Below, piece by piece: positions 23,071 through 34,630 of a stretch of DNA of 64,000 nt (within the stretch, counting starts at the first letter, position 1; every line of letters starts with the position of its first letter). Source of the stretch: Brienomyrus brachyistius (taxonomy: Eukaryota; Chordata; Actinopteri; Osteoglossiformes; Mormyridae); assembly GCF_023856365.1 (NCBI RefSeq), contig NC_064543.1, positions 2,439,952 through 2,503,951 of the forward strand, in the 5' to 3' direction. A program made the translations under genes and the position numbers. The notes beneath the pieces were generated by a model. That model did not search any database and was not told the DNA's origin. It saw nothing but the letters and a program-made list of their open reading frames with translations.

Positions 23071-25427
23071 TACCGAATTTATTTAGTCACTCATGTCTAT
23101 AGCCAGTGGCACTGGAAGGAGATTGACATTAGGGGAGACATTTGCTTTTCAGAAATACAAGTGCTATGGATATTTTTTTTCTTTATTGCGCACGATGGGG
23201 TCTTATTAAGATGGAGTCACATTATTTTTACAATTACCTAGCTAGTAGCTACCATCAGCAAGCATGATGTTATTGATTTTAAAATATGTACAAATAACTT
23301 CATTTAAGCGTGTAGATAACAATGTGTTATACAGTTACTTACTGTATAATGTGTTTATCAGAAGGTAGTGTGTAACTTAGCAGGTTAAGACTCCTGTGTC
23401 TGAAAAATTCCTTATTAGATTCCACACTCAGCAGATCAATCACACTGCCAGTAGGTCGTTGAGGGGGAGATTGCAGACAAATGTTGCAGCCAGTTAAGAA
23501 TTTTGAAGTACAAAAATAATTATTAATATAAACATTGGCTAGCTAGCTGGATAGCTATCGCCAGATTACTATGAAAAACAAATTCTGACTGCTTGGATAG
23601 TCATTACCTTTCAACAAACTCAGTTTGCTAGCATTAGCCTGTGTACTTGTCTCTATGTGTCACGTTCCAAATGTCAATAGATACTGGAAGTCGTGCCAAC
23701 CGCCTCAGCTATCGATGCTTTGCGATATCTGTTTTGGGCAGTGTGATTCTCTTTACTGGATGTCTTGCACAGAAACTCCTTAAGATTTATGTGCGCAGAC
23801 CAGACGATAACTTAGACGATGATGTTAACTTAGTAAACATGAATGGATGTGTGCACAATGTTTAAAAACATTGACAAGTATATTAGAGATTTGGGGGGGG
23901 GTGGGTGCTGGGGAGGACTGTCACTAAAGTTGCATACAGGCTACAGTAATATGTGGTGAAACTCGGGAAGATTTTTCAAGTTACGGGTGTTCAAGTCCGA
24001 ATCCATTCACATGTGGACTCGAGACTGGATTCAAGCCTGAATCGGCACTCGAGTACCACAACTCTGGTCTACGGTGTTTTTTTTTGTTTTCAACTGTTAG
24101 ATATTGTTCTCTAACTAATATGGTATTTAGTACTTGTCAGGCATCAACAAGTACAATGCACTGGAAAATCACAAGGAATCCAACCAGATAAAAAGAACAG
24201 CATGCATAAACGTACTCAAATGGTATTGCAAGCAATGACTCGTGCTGTAACTCATGTAGCCCTGCTCTTAAGCCAAAAATATCATAGTGGCTAGGAAGCA
24301 GCTTACCTCAAACAGGAGACATGTCTCCTCAGGGGGCAAAGGAAATCTGTGTGAAATCCTTTCTGTCATGTGGCTCCAGTTAGTCAGCATCACTGAAAAG
24401 CCTAGCCTCTCCACTGGAGGTCCTCTAGCTGCGTATGATTTCAGGCATAACAAGAAACAGATGCAGACATATGTATTCAGTAGTGCGAACAAATGGATAC
24501 TTCACTCATGGTCATAGATGACTATGGTCATAGACTTTTAAATATACACAAGCCAAAGGCTCCCAGAGAATGTTCACTGTGGGCATTAGTAAGAGGACAA
24601 GCTTCCTTAAACATCCATCACTATAACATATCAGTGCTCTCCATTGCTAATTTACAGGAAGCAGTTACAGGAGCAATGTTGTACGTAATACAAAGCAGAT
24701 AAAGATGTCTGACTAAAGGAAACTCTGCCTTATATGGCAAACTCAAATCTTATCTGAATTTGCACTGGTCGCCGAAATTTTTGGCATTACGCTTTAAAAA
24801 TTACTGCACGAATACTGGCGAAAATGTTTATAAACACTCAAAAAATGTTTACAAGTATCATGCACTGGACGATTAAATAAGTAACTGGAGTAACTGGAAT
24901 TAAGTTCTGCAGTCTCTAAAAACTGGAAGTGTTCCCACAGTTTTGGCTACTAGTGTTTATGTCACTTATATTAGTGATGGATACCTTGTTACCTACAGTG
25001 AATAGCACTAATTCGTGTCATTGGATGTGTGATGGCAGAAAGCTGCGCGGACCTGCAGGAATGGGCACTCCGGTATTCTCCACGAGTCTTACAGCCCTGC
25101 AGCGAAAAGCACCTGCTTCACTGTGCAGCCTGCAGTGGTGGGCTGGCTGCAGACTCTGCTGCGCTAAAGGCTTGGCACATGTCTATCTCCAGTGACACTG
25201 ATACCTTCCACTTTACACTGTTATCTTCATAACCTTGCTTGAGGCTTTATGCACACCAGACAGTCTTGGGTCCAATGCTCAGGAAATGTCAGGAGTGGAG
25301 ACAAACCATGCTACTTTCCAGTAGGTGAGCAATGCCATCCAACCGAGGGTGAAAAGGCATTTCAAATGGACAGGGAAACTGTGTTATGATCTGACTGTTT
25401 TTCATGAGTTGAATTGTCTGAAACATC
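23071..25427. other. No gene recognised
   Basis: Only short frames are present. A segment near 23960-24065 rich in 'ctcgag' and 'actcgag' motifs may be an old interspersed repeat, but no boundary was seen. Confidence 0.35.
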
Positions 25428-25557
25428 TCCATCCTGGGTTATTCCCTGCCTTAGGACCATTGCTTCCAAGATTGGCTCCAGACCCCTGCAAGTGCAGTAT
25501 AAGACAATTGCATATAGAAAGTCTGAATGAATGAATGAATGAATGAATGAATGAATT
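25428..25557 (+). mobile_element. SINE tail fragment ending in a GAAT microsatellite
   Basis: CATCCTGGGTTATTCCCTGC, CCATTGCTTCCAAGATTGGC and CCAGACCCCTGCAAG follow the order of the SINE 3' half. The usual ATGG tail is replaced by about eight GAAT repeats (25524-25556), as if the tail had drifted. Confidence 0.6.
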
Positions 25558-27603
25558 CATATCTAGGTTGGATGAACACACAATTTTTGGTGAAGCACAA
25601 CAGCATTTCTTATGAAACTTCACATTCAGCAGCGTGTAGTTCATCAGTTTTTCCTATAGGAAGGCAGATAGTTCCTAATGGTTTCTATATCAGCACATTT
25701 TAACATCTGCATTGCGATTCATTAATAAAAGACTGTTTCATGCTGTTATTTTGATACTGCATCAGATTAGAACAGGACAAACTCAAACTCTTTCAGGAGA
25801 TTGAATTTGCTATCACAAAGCCACCGGTGCAATTTAGATTTCTGGAAGAGGGAGCCACATACGTAGTAATAGTGAAAGAAAATAGGTGTCACGCAGATAT
25901 AGGAAATTTCTCCTGGAATCAAGCTGTAATAGAACAAAACAAAACTATCCGGTAGAAATTGAATTTGGGTCCGCACCATAATATTTTCTATTAATTGGCT
26001 ATCAATTTAAGCAATGTCTTGCCAGCATAAAAAAAATGTCATTTCAACACCCAGAAAAAATTATGGGACATTATGAGACAATTCAAATATTTCACTGCTT
26101 TTCAGTACATTTTACAGAAACATGGATTATGAGAGGCATGCATCAGCAGAGCAGCACATGATTATATGGCTGAAAGATGAAGCTGCCCAGATGGTGGTAA
26201 TTTCTGATCTCAGATCTGATTAAGATCTTTGCATAACTGAAATAGCTAACTGCTGTCTTTGGCAGTAGATGCAGTGATTGGATTGGATGCCCCCTTATCA
26301 CTGGTATCTGTGAACAAACTGCTGGACCAGACAAAACATTGCTGAGACTCATTGTTGCATTTTATCCTTTACCGTATAATTATTTTCTTTGGAACTTTCC
26401 AGCCATTGTGGAGTCTCCCTGACGCTGTAATAGTCAAAGTGCAGTGTCTTTATGTTTTATTCCCTGGCCTCCACTTTCAAGGTGATGTACCATTTATAGG
26501 CGACTTCATCTTCCTCTCCGGACATATCTGTGCACAGGTAGGTATATTACCCACTGATTGTTATGGGCAAAACTGTCACACCTGATTGGTTGGAATGACC
26601 TGGAATCATATTGGGTCAAGATCAATAAGCACGGGCCTATAAAATATATTTTTTATAAAAATAAAAGTATCAGAAGAGCCATAAATAGATTCCTGAGTCA
26701 ATCCAGTCAAAAGGGGCCAAAACCAGTAACAATCAAAACCATAAAACTATACGCTTTTAAATTAAGGCGAAGTCTTATCCAGACACTGGGTCAGCCCCTA
26801 TTTGTAAAATAAGAAACACACTTCAGTTCCTTATCTTTTTTTTTAAGGTAAGATATGGCTAAGCATTTTGAAAGAGGTATTGGTACAGTTAAGTTCAGTT
26901 TGTATTTACCAAAAAAAATTAATAAATTTTTCCTTTAATTACATCCCCAGAGTCCCCCTCCACCCCCCTGCCCCACCATAGAGGTATTGGCACCCACTGC
27001 TTTTTAGATTTATTATGTCTGCTAGGGAATTTAGAGCCGGCTAGCTGATTAACATACCTTGGATGGAGACTGGACGTTCGCCAAATCAGCATCAAAGTTC
27101 AAGTTTGATGCTAAATTGGCTCAAAATCTGATCTCTGCAAGAATGTTAAATACTTCCCCAACCACTATATATGTGCATTATGTGCTGACCATCTCTGTGT
27201 CTGGCTCCCTTACATCTGTGAATGTTATATATATTAATAGGTATTTTCTTCAGGGTTCCAGCAGCTGGCACTGGAAGCTTCTGGATTTCAGCAGTTACAT
27301 GCACTGTGTCTGGCCACATGCTTGTTGTGCTCTCTGGAGCTCGTACCAGGTTGTTCCTGGGTACGGAGTGAAAAGAGTAGCCCTTCTGGCTATGAAGGGT
27401 GCCTCGTGTAGAAACAATTCAAACAAAAACACTGGGGGGGGGGTGAAAAAGCAGAATTGGGGCAGACAGCTGAACACGAGCAAAGCAAGGGAGTCCAGAA
27501 GATGAACTTCTAAAGAGCATGAGGAGCAGAGCTTCTACAGAGGGACCTGACAACGTTTATTGCGCCCAACTTCTTCATACTGTACGTATCATCGGGCTGC
27601 TGG
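25558..27603. other. No gene recognised
   Basis: AT-rich, with no domain, transposon terminus or array recognised. The 148-residue frame at 27059-27505 has no recognisable domain. Confidence 0.35.
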
Positions 27604-27662
27604 TTTTCTAGCTCTGTCACCTCCTCTGTCACCTCCTCTGTCACCTCCTCTGTCACCTCCTC
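27604..27662. repeat. 12-bp minisatellite (CTCTGTCACCTC), four to five copies
   Basis: The 12-bp unit keeps the frame open on the minus strand as a Glu-Glu-Val-Thr repeat. It is a simple array with no wider coding context. Confidence 0.85.
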
Positions 27663-27733
27663 ACGGAAATCTGAGTGAAATGTGTGCAAAGATGAAACAC
27701 CAGCTCTGAATGCCACTGAATTCCCAGCCACTA

Positions 27734-29761
27734 CAGGCAGCCCCTGGGTTAGAAACGTCCGACTTACACAATTTGTACTTATGAATGGACTACCATAAAG
27801 CCTGTTATATAAAAAAAAACGTGTATGGTTCGTAATAATGAATGCGCACACTACTTTGTCACGCTCATGACAACATTCTGTGGCTTCAGTGATTTGTTGG
27901 CTTGAGGTACAGTACGGTACCATATCTAGTTACTTTTATTCTTCTTCTTCTTCTTCTTCCTTACAGGTTAGATCCATATAAAAAAAATGTCGAGATTCTG
28001 GTGATGGTAAACCATGTTCATTATTTAAACGGAAAATGGAATGTCATTGGCCATGTAAATCAATTTCTAGCTTGTTAAAAATAATCTGGGTTTCTTAATC
28101 ATCCTAACAGCAAAAGTCCGTCAAGGAATTCTCTACTGGAAAACATCATTTGAGTTTCATTATCAGAAGCAGCAAAGCACATGAAATGCCTCTTCGAAAA
28201 TCCCCATTTTCAAAGATGCTGCGGGAAAGCACAGAGCTTGCGGCGAAAACGAATTGAGGTGATGTTTGCTTATGGAATGGAGGGTAAAACGTGAAGAAAT
28301 GTTTCCTTGTGTCCCTCCCTCTTACTCTCTTGTAACTTTGACTAAGTCTATGGGCACATCTGGAAGCCATTATGATGTCCACTGAAGGACTTAAGGCCAG
28401 ATTGCACCAGTCCTCACTCCAGAAAACAGGCACCGTTGGCCAGAACCTCAGCTCTCTCAGCCAACCTCACGTCACCGTCCCAGAAAAGGCCAAGCTACGG
28501 AAAGTGGTTTCTTTCTCCATCACTTACATTCATATGTTTTCCGGTGCCCATTTTGCGTAATGTATCCATATCCAGTATGCTCCTTCTACTCTAAAAAATC
28601 TAAATGTTCAAGAATATTGTTTTTAATTATGGACACAAATAATAGATTGTTGTGAATTTAAGATAGATGTATTGCTGTTGATCTTTTTCCTGCAGCCATT
28701 GCACTGATATCGAGTTTTCTGTGTGTATGCTATCAGGAAGCTTTCCTGGAGCACCGAAGAGGAAAGCGGAGGATAGAAAGGATGACGAGAGCAGTGTGGA
28801 CATCCCAATCCAGTCCTTGGCGACCGGCAGACAGTCCACATTTTTGATTGGGAGTTGGGAGGGAGCAAAACATGGACTGTCTGCAGGTTCCTTGAGGACT
28901 GGGTTGGGAAACATTGATCTAAAGTGTACAGGCAGAACCAGGGATATTAAGCTATGCAAGAACACTGACGGTGAAGGACAACTGGGAATGATAAACGCAG
29001 GTTTTTCATCTCAGCTCTAATGAGCGTGGAAATTCGAAGGCTGCAAGATAAGAAAGATTGAAGATATGAAGATAAAAGAGGACATCCTTGAGCGGCAGCA
29101 GCCACAGTGGAGGACACGATTGTGACCTCACAGTGATAGTAATGCAGCACATTTATCAGGTCACGATTCATTGCCGCCTAAAAAACGAGACGCGATCAAC
29201 ACACGTTGCAAACGCCCAAGGCTCAATAAACAGCAAACAGAAACTTGCCACAGGGGTAAGGAAGGTATGACACCACAAAGTGTAAACATTACAAGACTGA
29301 AATCTCACTGCATCTGAATATAATCATGAAAACATCATCAAATTTTCCAAATAGAGTCACCTGACTGCTTCTCCTGACAGCCGTAAACCACTCCCCCAAC
29401 ATCATCACAGTTTCAACTAAGACATCTTACTCCACTTTGCGTAATATAGAAGTCTATTGCTAAACTTGCCTACTTTGATTAATGCTTAGGGCACCATCAT
29501 GGAAAATGATATTTTCAGCGTACAATCAGATGCGTCTGAGTCATTGAGCCGAGCTCCGAAGTTACCGTGCCTTTCGGGAACGAGACCGATGGAGGGTGAC
29601 GTGTGATGAGATGCTTAATGCTGAGACACCATACTGCCGTTTCCACAACCAAAGCTCTTGTACAGCGTGAAATGCCAGCCGGTCATTAGTCTAGGTGTCT
29701 CCAATTTGCTTATTGACCTAATCGCAGCAACAGAACTCGGTTGTTAAGTGAGGGATGCCTG
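27734..29761. mobile_element. Possible pogo/Tigger-like element, or two separate element ends
   Basis: The left end is TA followed by CAGGCAGCCCCTGGGTTAG and then ACGTCCGACTTAC. The right end is TTGTTAAGTGAGGGATGCCTG followed by TA. CAGG/CCTG ends beside TA, with 'gactta'-type motifs, are characteristic of pogo/Tigger-like transposons. The 2-kb interior shows no readable transposase and contains a foldback MITE (28799-28915). These may be ends of two different copies, not one element. Confidence 0.35.
28799..28915. mobile_element. Foldback MITE, copy C
   Basis: The left arm contains CAATCCAGTCCTTGGCGACC and GACAGTCCACATTTTTG. The right arm contains GAGGGAGCAAAACATGGACT and GAGGACTGGGTTGGG. 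The arms are inverted relative to each other with almost no loop. Same family as 1011-1172. Confidence 0.65.
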
Positions 29762-29779
29762 TATATAAAATATTGTCAT

Positions 29780-30160
29780 CATTACAATTATCTGCCACGT
29801 AACACAGTAGCCCCTCTTTTGGTCTGTAGCAGATGTGATAACCTTCGCTAACATCCCACATCGATGAGTCCTGCCCGCCCATCACCCCGCTGATGGTTTT
29901 CCCTCCGTTTTCCCACAGTAGGTAGGCCTTCTCACCACAGCTGAGGTGACCAAGTCATCTGGCCATAACGATATGGCCTTTGTCAAAGTCACTCCGATCT
30001 TTACCTCCGGCCATTGTTTCTGCGTTCACCAGGTCAACTATGAGTATAGAATGTTAGCTTACTGGCTAATATATCCCAGACCTTGGCATGCACCGTTTTA
30101 TGAGATAGTCTACATTACTTGCTTCATGGTCATAATGTTTTGACTTGTCGGAATATATAT
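29780..30160 (-). pseudogene. Tc1-like transposase, N-terminal fragment with transposon end
   Basis: The plus strand ends near 30122-30150 with TGGTCATAATGTTTTGAC, an end motif I recall from fish Tc1 elements whose ends read 'ggtcataatgttatgcc'. On the minus strand the start of the transposase is readable as AGGKDRSDFDKGHIVMAR, then a stop, then LGHLS, near 30015-29950. This corresponds to the first helix-turn-helix of the DNA-binding region. A following segment near 29870-29800 with LIDVG and RRLSHLLQTKRGATV is also recognisable. Stops and frameshifts abolish function. The catalytic part is absent here; another fragment of the same family carries it at 32298-32835. Confidence 0.7.
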
Positions 30161-32213
30161 TATTTGTTTTTTACTTATGTCACTAAAATTTAGTTATTGA
30201 CAGCTCCAACTTAGATCTTACGTTTGGTGTATGAACCGGAATTCCTCGCAGCAGACTATCACAGCTCACAGCAGGCTACCCCCCCCCCCCCGACCACCTG
30301 TCATGATGCATTAAAGGGCACAGAAGTCTGTTGCTCTGATCCACCAAACTGTGTGCCGCATGGCAACACACAGCATAGTGCAGAATTAAAGAGCCTCTGC
30401 CCTACAGAGGGCGCTGATGAGCTGGGCAGCCTTAGTCAACCGCACGTTTATTTGCAGTTAACCATTAATCCAATGAGATTTCTGGATGATGAGCACAAAA
30501 ATCACTACAGAAAAAAAAAATAATTTGAAACCACTTTTATATAGCTAAGCCGATTGCTTTGAAATGTATGTCCAAATTTCCTTGCGTTAATATTTATTAG
30601 CATCGATTTTCATTTGCATTTCGTGAAATCAGTAAAAAGAAAATAAATGCTGCAGTGTTCTTGAGTAGCAAGTCCTCTAATTTTGTGATCCTTCAATGAA
30701 GTGAGTATATCTCTGAGTTACTGGGGAACCGCTCAATGTGTATAATCATGAGTAATTACTGCCTCTGTGATGTTCACTGCCTCTGCAAAGCTGACGTTCG
30801 TGCGTATTACCGCGCGTCGCCTGTTTCAAAAACTGCACACCGCCACAGACACAATTTAGTCCGTGTCACTGAAGAATGTGTGAAACAAAACGTCTAAGCT
30901 CGGTAATTTACTTTGCTTTGTAAAGCATGCGTTGAGTAGCCTCCTAATGGATTGTGATGTGACATAAGTCCCAGTGTGAACATTCATTTACCTTCTGCTC
31001 TGTGGTTTTTCATTGTGTGCACTGAAATTATGGGACATAACATGTAATTTTAGTGTGGCTTTAAAAGAAAGACATTTGCATCCCGTGCAGGCAGAGCAGT
31101 CCCTGTCCTACGGGTCATTTCAGCTCCTGCATAACCTATTAATCATATCGAACATACAACACTCTACTAAGATGAATTACATTCTTTAAGATTCAATTCT
31201 GCCTTGCTTTTCCTGGTAGATATTAGAACATTTATAATTTAGGAGTAAGAACCCTGGTAAAAGCTCTCCGTTTTATGAAGACGGTCCTGGAAAGAAACTT
31301 AGAACTTGTTTGGACTCATGGAACAGAATCAACGCACAACAAGAGCGTATTGAAGTACTCACATTACCTAGGCATCATTGCCAGCGCCTGATGTTTTATT
31401 GCTGTGGTTTTGATTCTATCAGACATATTGTACATAAAAGCTGAAAAGAAATGAGCTTAAATGATTTACGATCTATATAATTTCCTGCCCTTAATGCCAT
31501 TTTATTACATTCTCAGAGGGGGGCTCTGCTTGCAGAACTGTAAGAAGAAAAGCATAATATGCAAATTGTGAACCTTTTGCACATTTCGGCAAGAAAAGAA
31601 CTCAAAAAGAAGATCAACATTCTAATTCACAGTCACACCCATCAACGTGTCCTTCACTCTGTTTTTACTGTATAGAATACTGAGATAAAATGTATTATTT
31701 GCTTACTACCTGTGCTGTTGTTCTCTTTCCTATTAAGGTTGCTTAAGCGTTATTTCCTGATGCAAAGCTGAATTGTAAAACTTAGAGTGAATTTGGACGG
31801 TGAGACTCAGGCTTTGGGATAAATTAGCTGCTAATGTGAGTTTGGTGCAGACGTGTCAAGGTCATGTAGAGCTCAGACATTATTTCTCAGGTCAGCAGTT
31901 TGTTGAAGCGATACCACACGAATCAATAAAAAAGCATAAATAATTGCTGTAACACTTGCAAAAGAATGAATTGCTCATGAATGAATGAAGAAGCAGTCAC
32001 ATGTCAGGCAGACGCACGTGGATGCTAGCTTTGTTCACACAGTTTATTAATGGAACCAAAAGCAAAAGGTCTGCATCACAAAAGGACCTTTTTACAGATG
32101 ATAACAGAACACACTGAACTCCACACATTCCATTACATCTTATGCTGCATATGTCTTGAAGAAAATGTTTCAATTGATTTTTACCTATTTTAGAACTAGA
32201 GAAGCTTGAAGTT

Positions 32214-32214
<1 letters not shown>
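30161..32214. other. No gene recognised
   Basis: There is a C run at about 30281-30290 and a small CpG cluster at about 30794-30820 (CGTGCGTATTACCGCGCGTCG). The rest is AT-rich with only short frames. Confidence 0.4.
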
Positions 32215-32249
<35 letters not shown>

Positions 32250-32270
32250 CATACACACACACACACACAG
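32215..32270. repeat. GT microsatellite joined to a CA microsatellite
   Basis: About thirteen GT units, a TATACATA junction, then about ten CA units. The two halves are complementary and could form a cruciform. Confidence 0.9.
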
Positions 32271-32297
32271 ATAAACTTCAAGCTTCCTACACACACA

Positions 32298-32835
32298 CAC
32301 TCACCGAATAGGCATAACATTAAAATCACCTGCCTAATATTGTGTAGCTCCTCATGCTTCCAAAACATGTCTGACCTGTTGAGGCGTGGCCAACACAAGA
32401 CCTCTGCAGGTGTCCTGTGGTATCTGGTACTAAGACATCAGCAGCAGATCTTCTAAGTCCTGTAAATTGTGAGGTGGGGTCTCCACAGAACACACGTGTT
32501 TGTCCAGCACATCAGACAGATGCTCAACCAGGTTCAGATCTTGGGGATTTGGAGTGCAAGTCAACACTTGGAACACCTTTTCCTGTTCCTCAAACCACTC
32601 CTGAACAATTTTTGCAGTGTGGCGGGGTTCATTACTCTCCTACAAGAGGCCATTGGCATCAGGGAATACCGTTGGTGTGAAAAGGTGTTCTTGGTTTTGC
32701 AATAGTGTTTAGGGAGATGGTATGTGTCACAGTACCAACCAAATGAATGCCAGGACCCAAGGTTTCCAAACAGAACATTTCCCAGAACATCATACTGCAT
32801 CTGCTGACTTGCCATCTTCCTATACTGCGGTACAT
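32298..32835 (-). pseudogene. Tc1-like transposase, C-terminal (DDE) fragment with transposon end
   Basis: The left border reads GGCATAACATTAAAATCACC, an end resembling that at about 30150. On the minus strand the transposase can be followed across frameshifts as YDVLGNVLFGNLGSWH, then VQEWFEEQE, then NPQDLNLVEHLSDVLDK and NLQDLEDLLL. Functional Tc1 proteins have N-P-(I/V)-E-H-L-W here, with Glu as the third catalytic acid; this copy keeps the Glu but has lost the Pro and Trp. The region with the second catalytic Asp is interrupted by a stop. Homology stops at a GTAT-rich stretch near 32835. The DNA-binding half is missing. Confidence 0.8.
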
Positions 32836-33346
32836 GTAAGTATGCATGTATGTATACACAGTATGTATACTGTATAATGAACTTATTTAAACTGAAGCCT
32901 GCTGAAATACTTATGAAACATGAGGACAGACCTTGCCAGTGCTGGAGGCTGATTTACAGATTTCAAGGAATTTCTCATTCAGAATCAGTTTCCAAATTCT
33001 CATTATAGCCTATTGAACATTCTAATTAGAGCGATTCATCTGGCTGGTGTTTTTAAAGGCTCACATTATCCTTTGAATGGTCTAAAAGCTTTGTTTCTCT
33101 TTTATATGAGACTGGAAAGGTGATTTGGAAAGTTCTCTATTTTAATGTTCATTTATTTAAAGATGGATCATCTGAATGATATAAGACTTAATTTATTGTT
33201 AAATGAATTATTTATCTCCTCTGTATAGCCAATAAAAAGTGATTTTGTAGAAGGCCCAAGGACATATAAATATTTAATTGGCCATTTCTCAATAGAAGAG
33301 CTGCACTTTCACGCTCCGGCAGCCTTTAGCTTGGGATCATCGCCAT
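32836..33346. other. No gene recognised; AT-rich, possibly conserved non-coding DNA
   Basis: About 33000-33300 is rich in TAAT, TTTATT and AATTA cores and lacks repeats. It would be a reasonable place to look for a conserved non-coding element, but nothing in the sequence alone proves this. Confidence 0.3.
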
Positions 33347-33518
33347 GTTGAGTGTCCAACCCAGTCCTCGGGGACCTACAGCCGGTCCACGTTTTTGCTC
33401 CCTCCCAGTTCCCAGCCAGACATTCCACATTTCAGTTGCCTCCCTCCCAGGAACTGGGAGGAAGCAAAACCATGGACCGTCTCAGAGTCGCTAGGGACCG
33501 GATTGGGAAACGCTGGTG
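33347..33518. mobile_element. Foldback MITE, copy D
   Basis: The left arm has CAACCCAGTCCTCGGGGACC and TTTTTGCTCCCTCCCAGTT. The right arm has AACTGGGAGGAAGCAAAACC and GACCGGATTGGGAAACGCTGG. The central spacer holds a further GCCTCCCTCCCAGG. This is the most complete of the four copies. Confidence 0.7.
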
Positions 33519-34630
33519 CTATACACTGCAGAAGTCTCCGTTTCTACACTTTCACAGCACAGAGGTCCATCACCTGCGTAATCTCGCCGTTGCTGAAGCT
33601 CCGGGTCAGACAGCTCTGACTCAGCCGCTGCTGTTTTTATTGGACGACGTCACTCATTGGGACTGAGCAGCGCGTGAGATGCATCACATCTGGGAATGAC
33701 TCTCGCAGTGGCTTGACCTGAACAGCTGCATTTCATTTCTGAGGGGGCAAAACAGACATCAAATCGATATAAAGGTCCCATTACTTTTCCTATTTTTTTA
33801 TTTTTGTGTTCTCTAATTTTAGAAGCTTGGCTGCCAGCTCTTTTTTCGAAACGTTTATTTTGCGCCTGAACTAATGAACAGTGCATTCCATTATATGGGA
33901 TGTATAATATTATGCTACTAGTTTTTAAGAAAAACCTGGGAAACTAAACAAAACAAACTGGCAGTGGATGACAGAGCTTATCCCTAAATCTGCTAAGAGC
34001 TGCCATTATCTAGCTTTATTTATAGATCATCCTGTTACGCATGGAGGGAAAAAATCCCAAAAACCCTACAGCACATGAAAAGAGCAAATCAAAGCGCTTG
34101 CAGGCAGCTCCTGGAAATGTCTCCCATGGTTTCACTCTCCATGTCATATTTACAACGTGTCTATCAAAAACTCATTCTGTCTCAACAGATAAAAATAAAC
34201 TCAGAGAGCACATAATAATGAAATGATGCATGTTGTAGTAACAAAAAACAAAGTACAATGTTTGGGAATGAAAATCAGTTTGGCCTCATAACACCTATTA
34301 TGTTTTGTTGATGTCCCGGCCATCTGTGCTTGGACATCCCTAGAATGCTAATTTGTGGAAATGTGTGAGGTACACTGCTGCATGAAAGAGAAATGAAGCT
34401 GATGTAAATCAATTACACCACAATGAGTTTCCAAATAAATTCCTTATATTGTGCCAACAGACACTGGAAGACAGAATTCCACCTTCTAGGAATTTAGTAT
34501 ATTAAAATATCACTTGTTGGTAATGTGTCGTTATCTCTTCTCTAGAGACTGGCAGATGCTGTTACGTACAATGCATTTATCATTTCTGTTTTTATAAAAA
34601 TATTATGCATATATGTGTTAGCAGAGTTGG
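33519..34630. other. No gene recognised
   Basis: No transposon ends or coding domains were seen. Confidence 0.4.

Noticed and set aside
27059..27505. 148-residue plus-strand frame
   Set aside because: No recognisable domain or codon pattern; it ends across a G run; consistent with chance.
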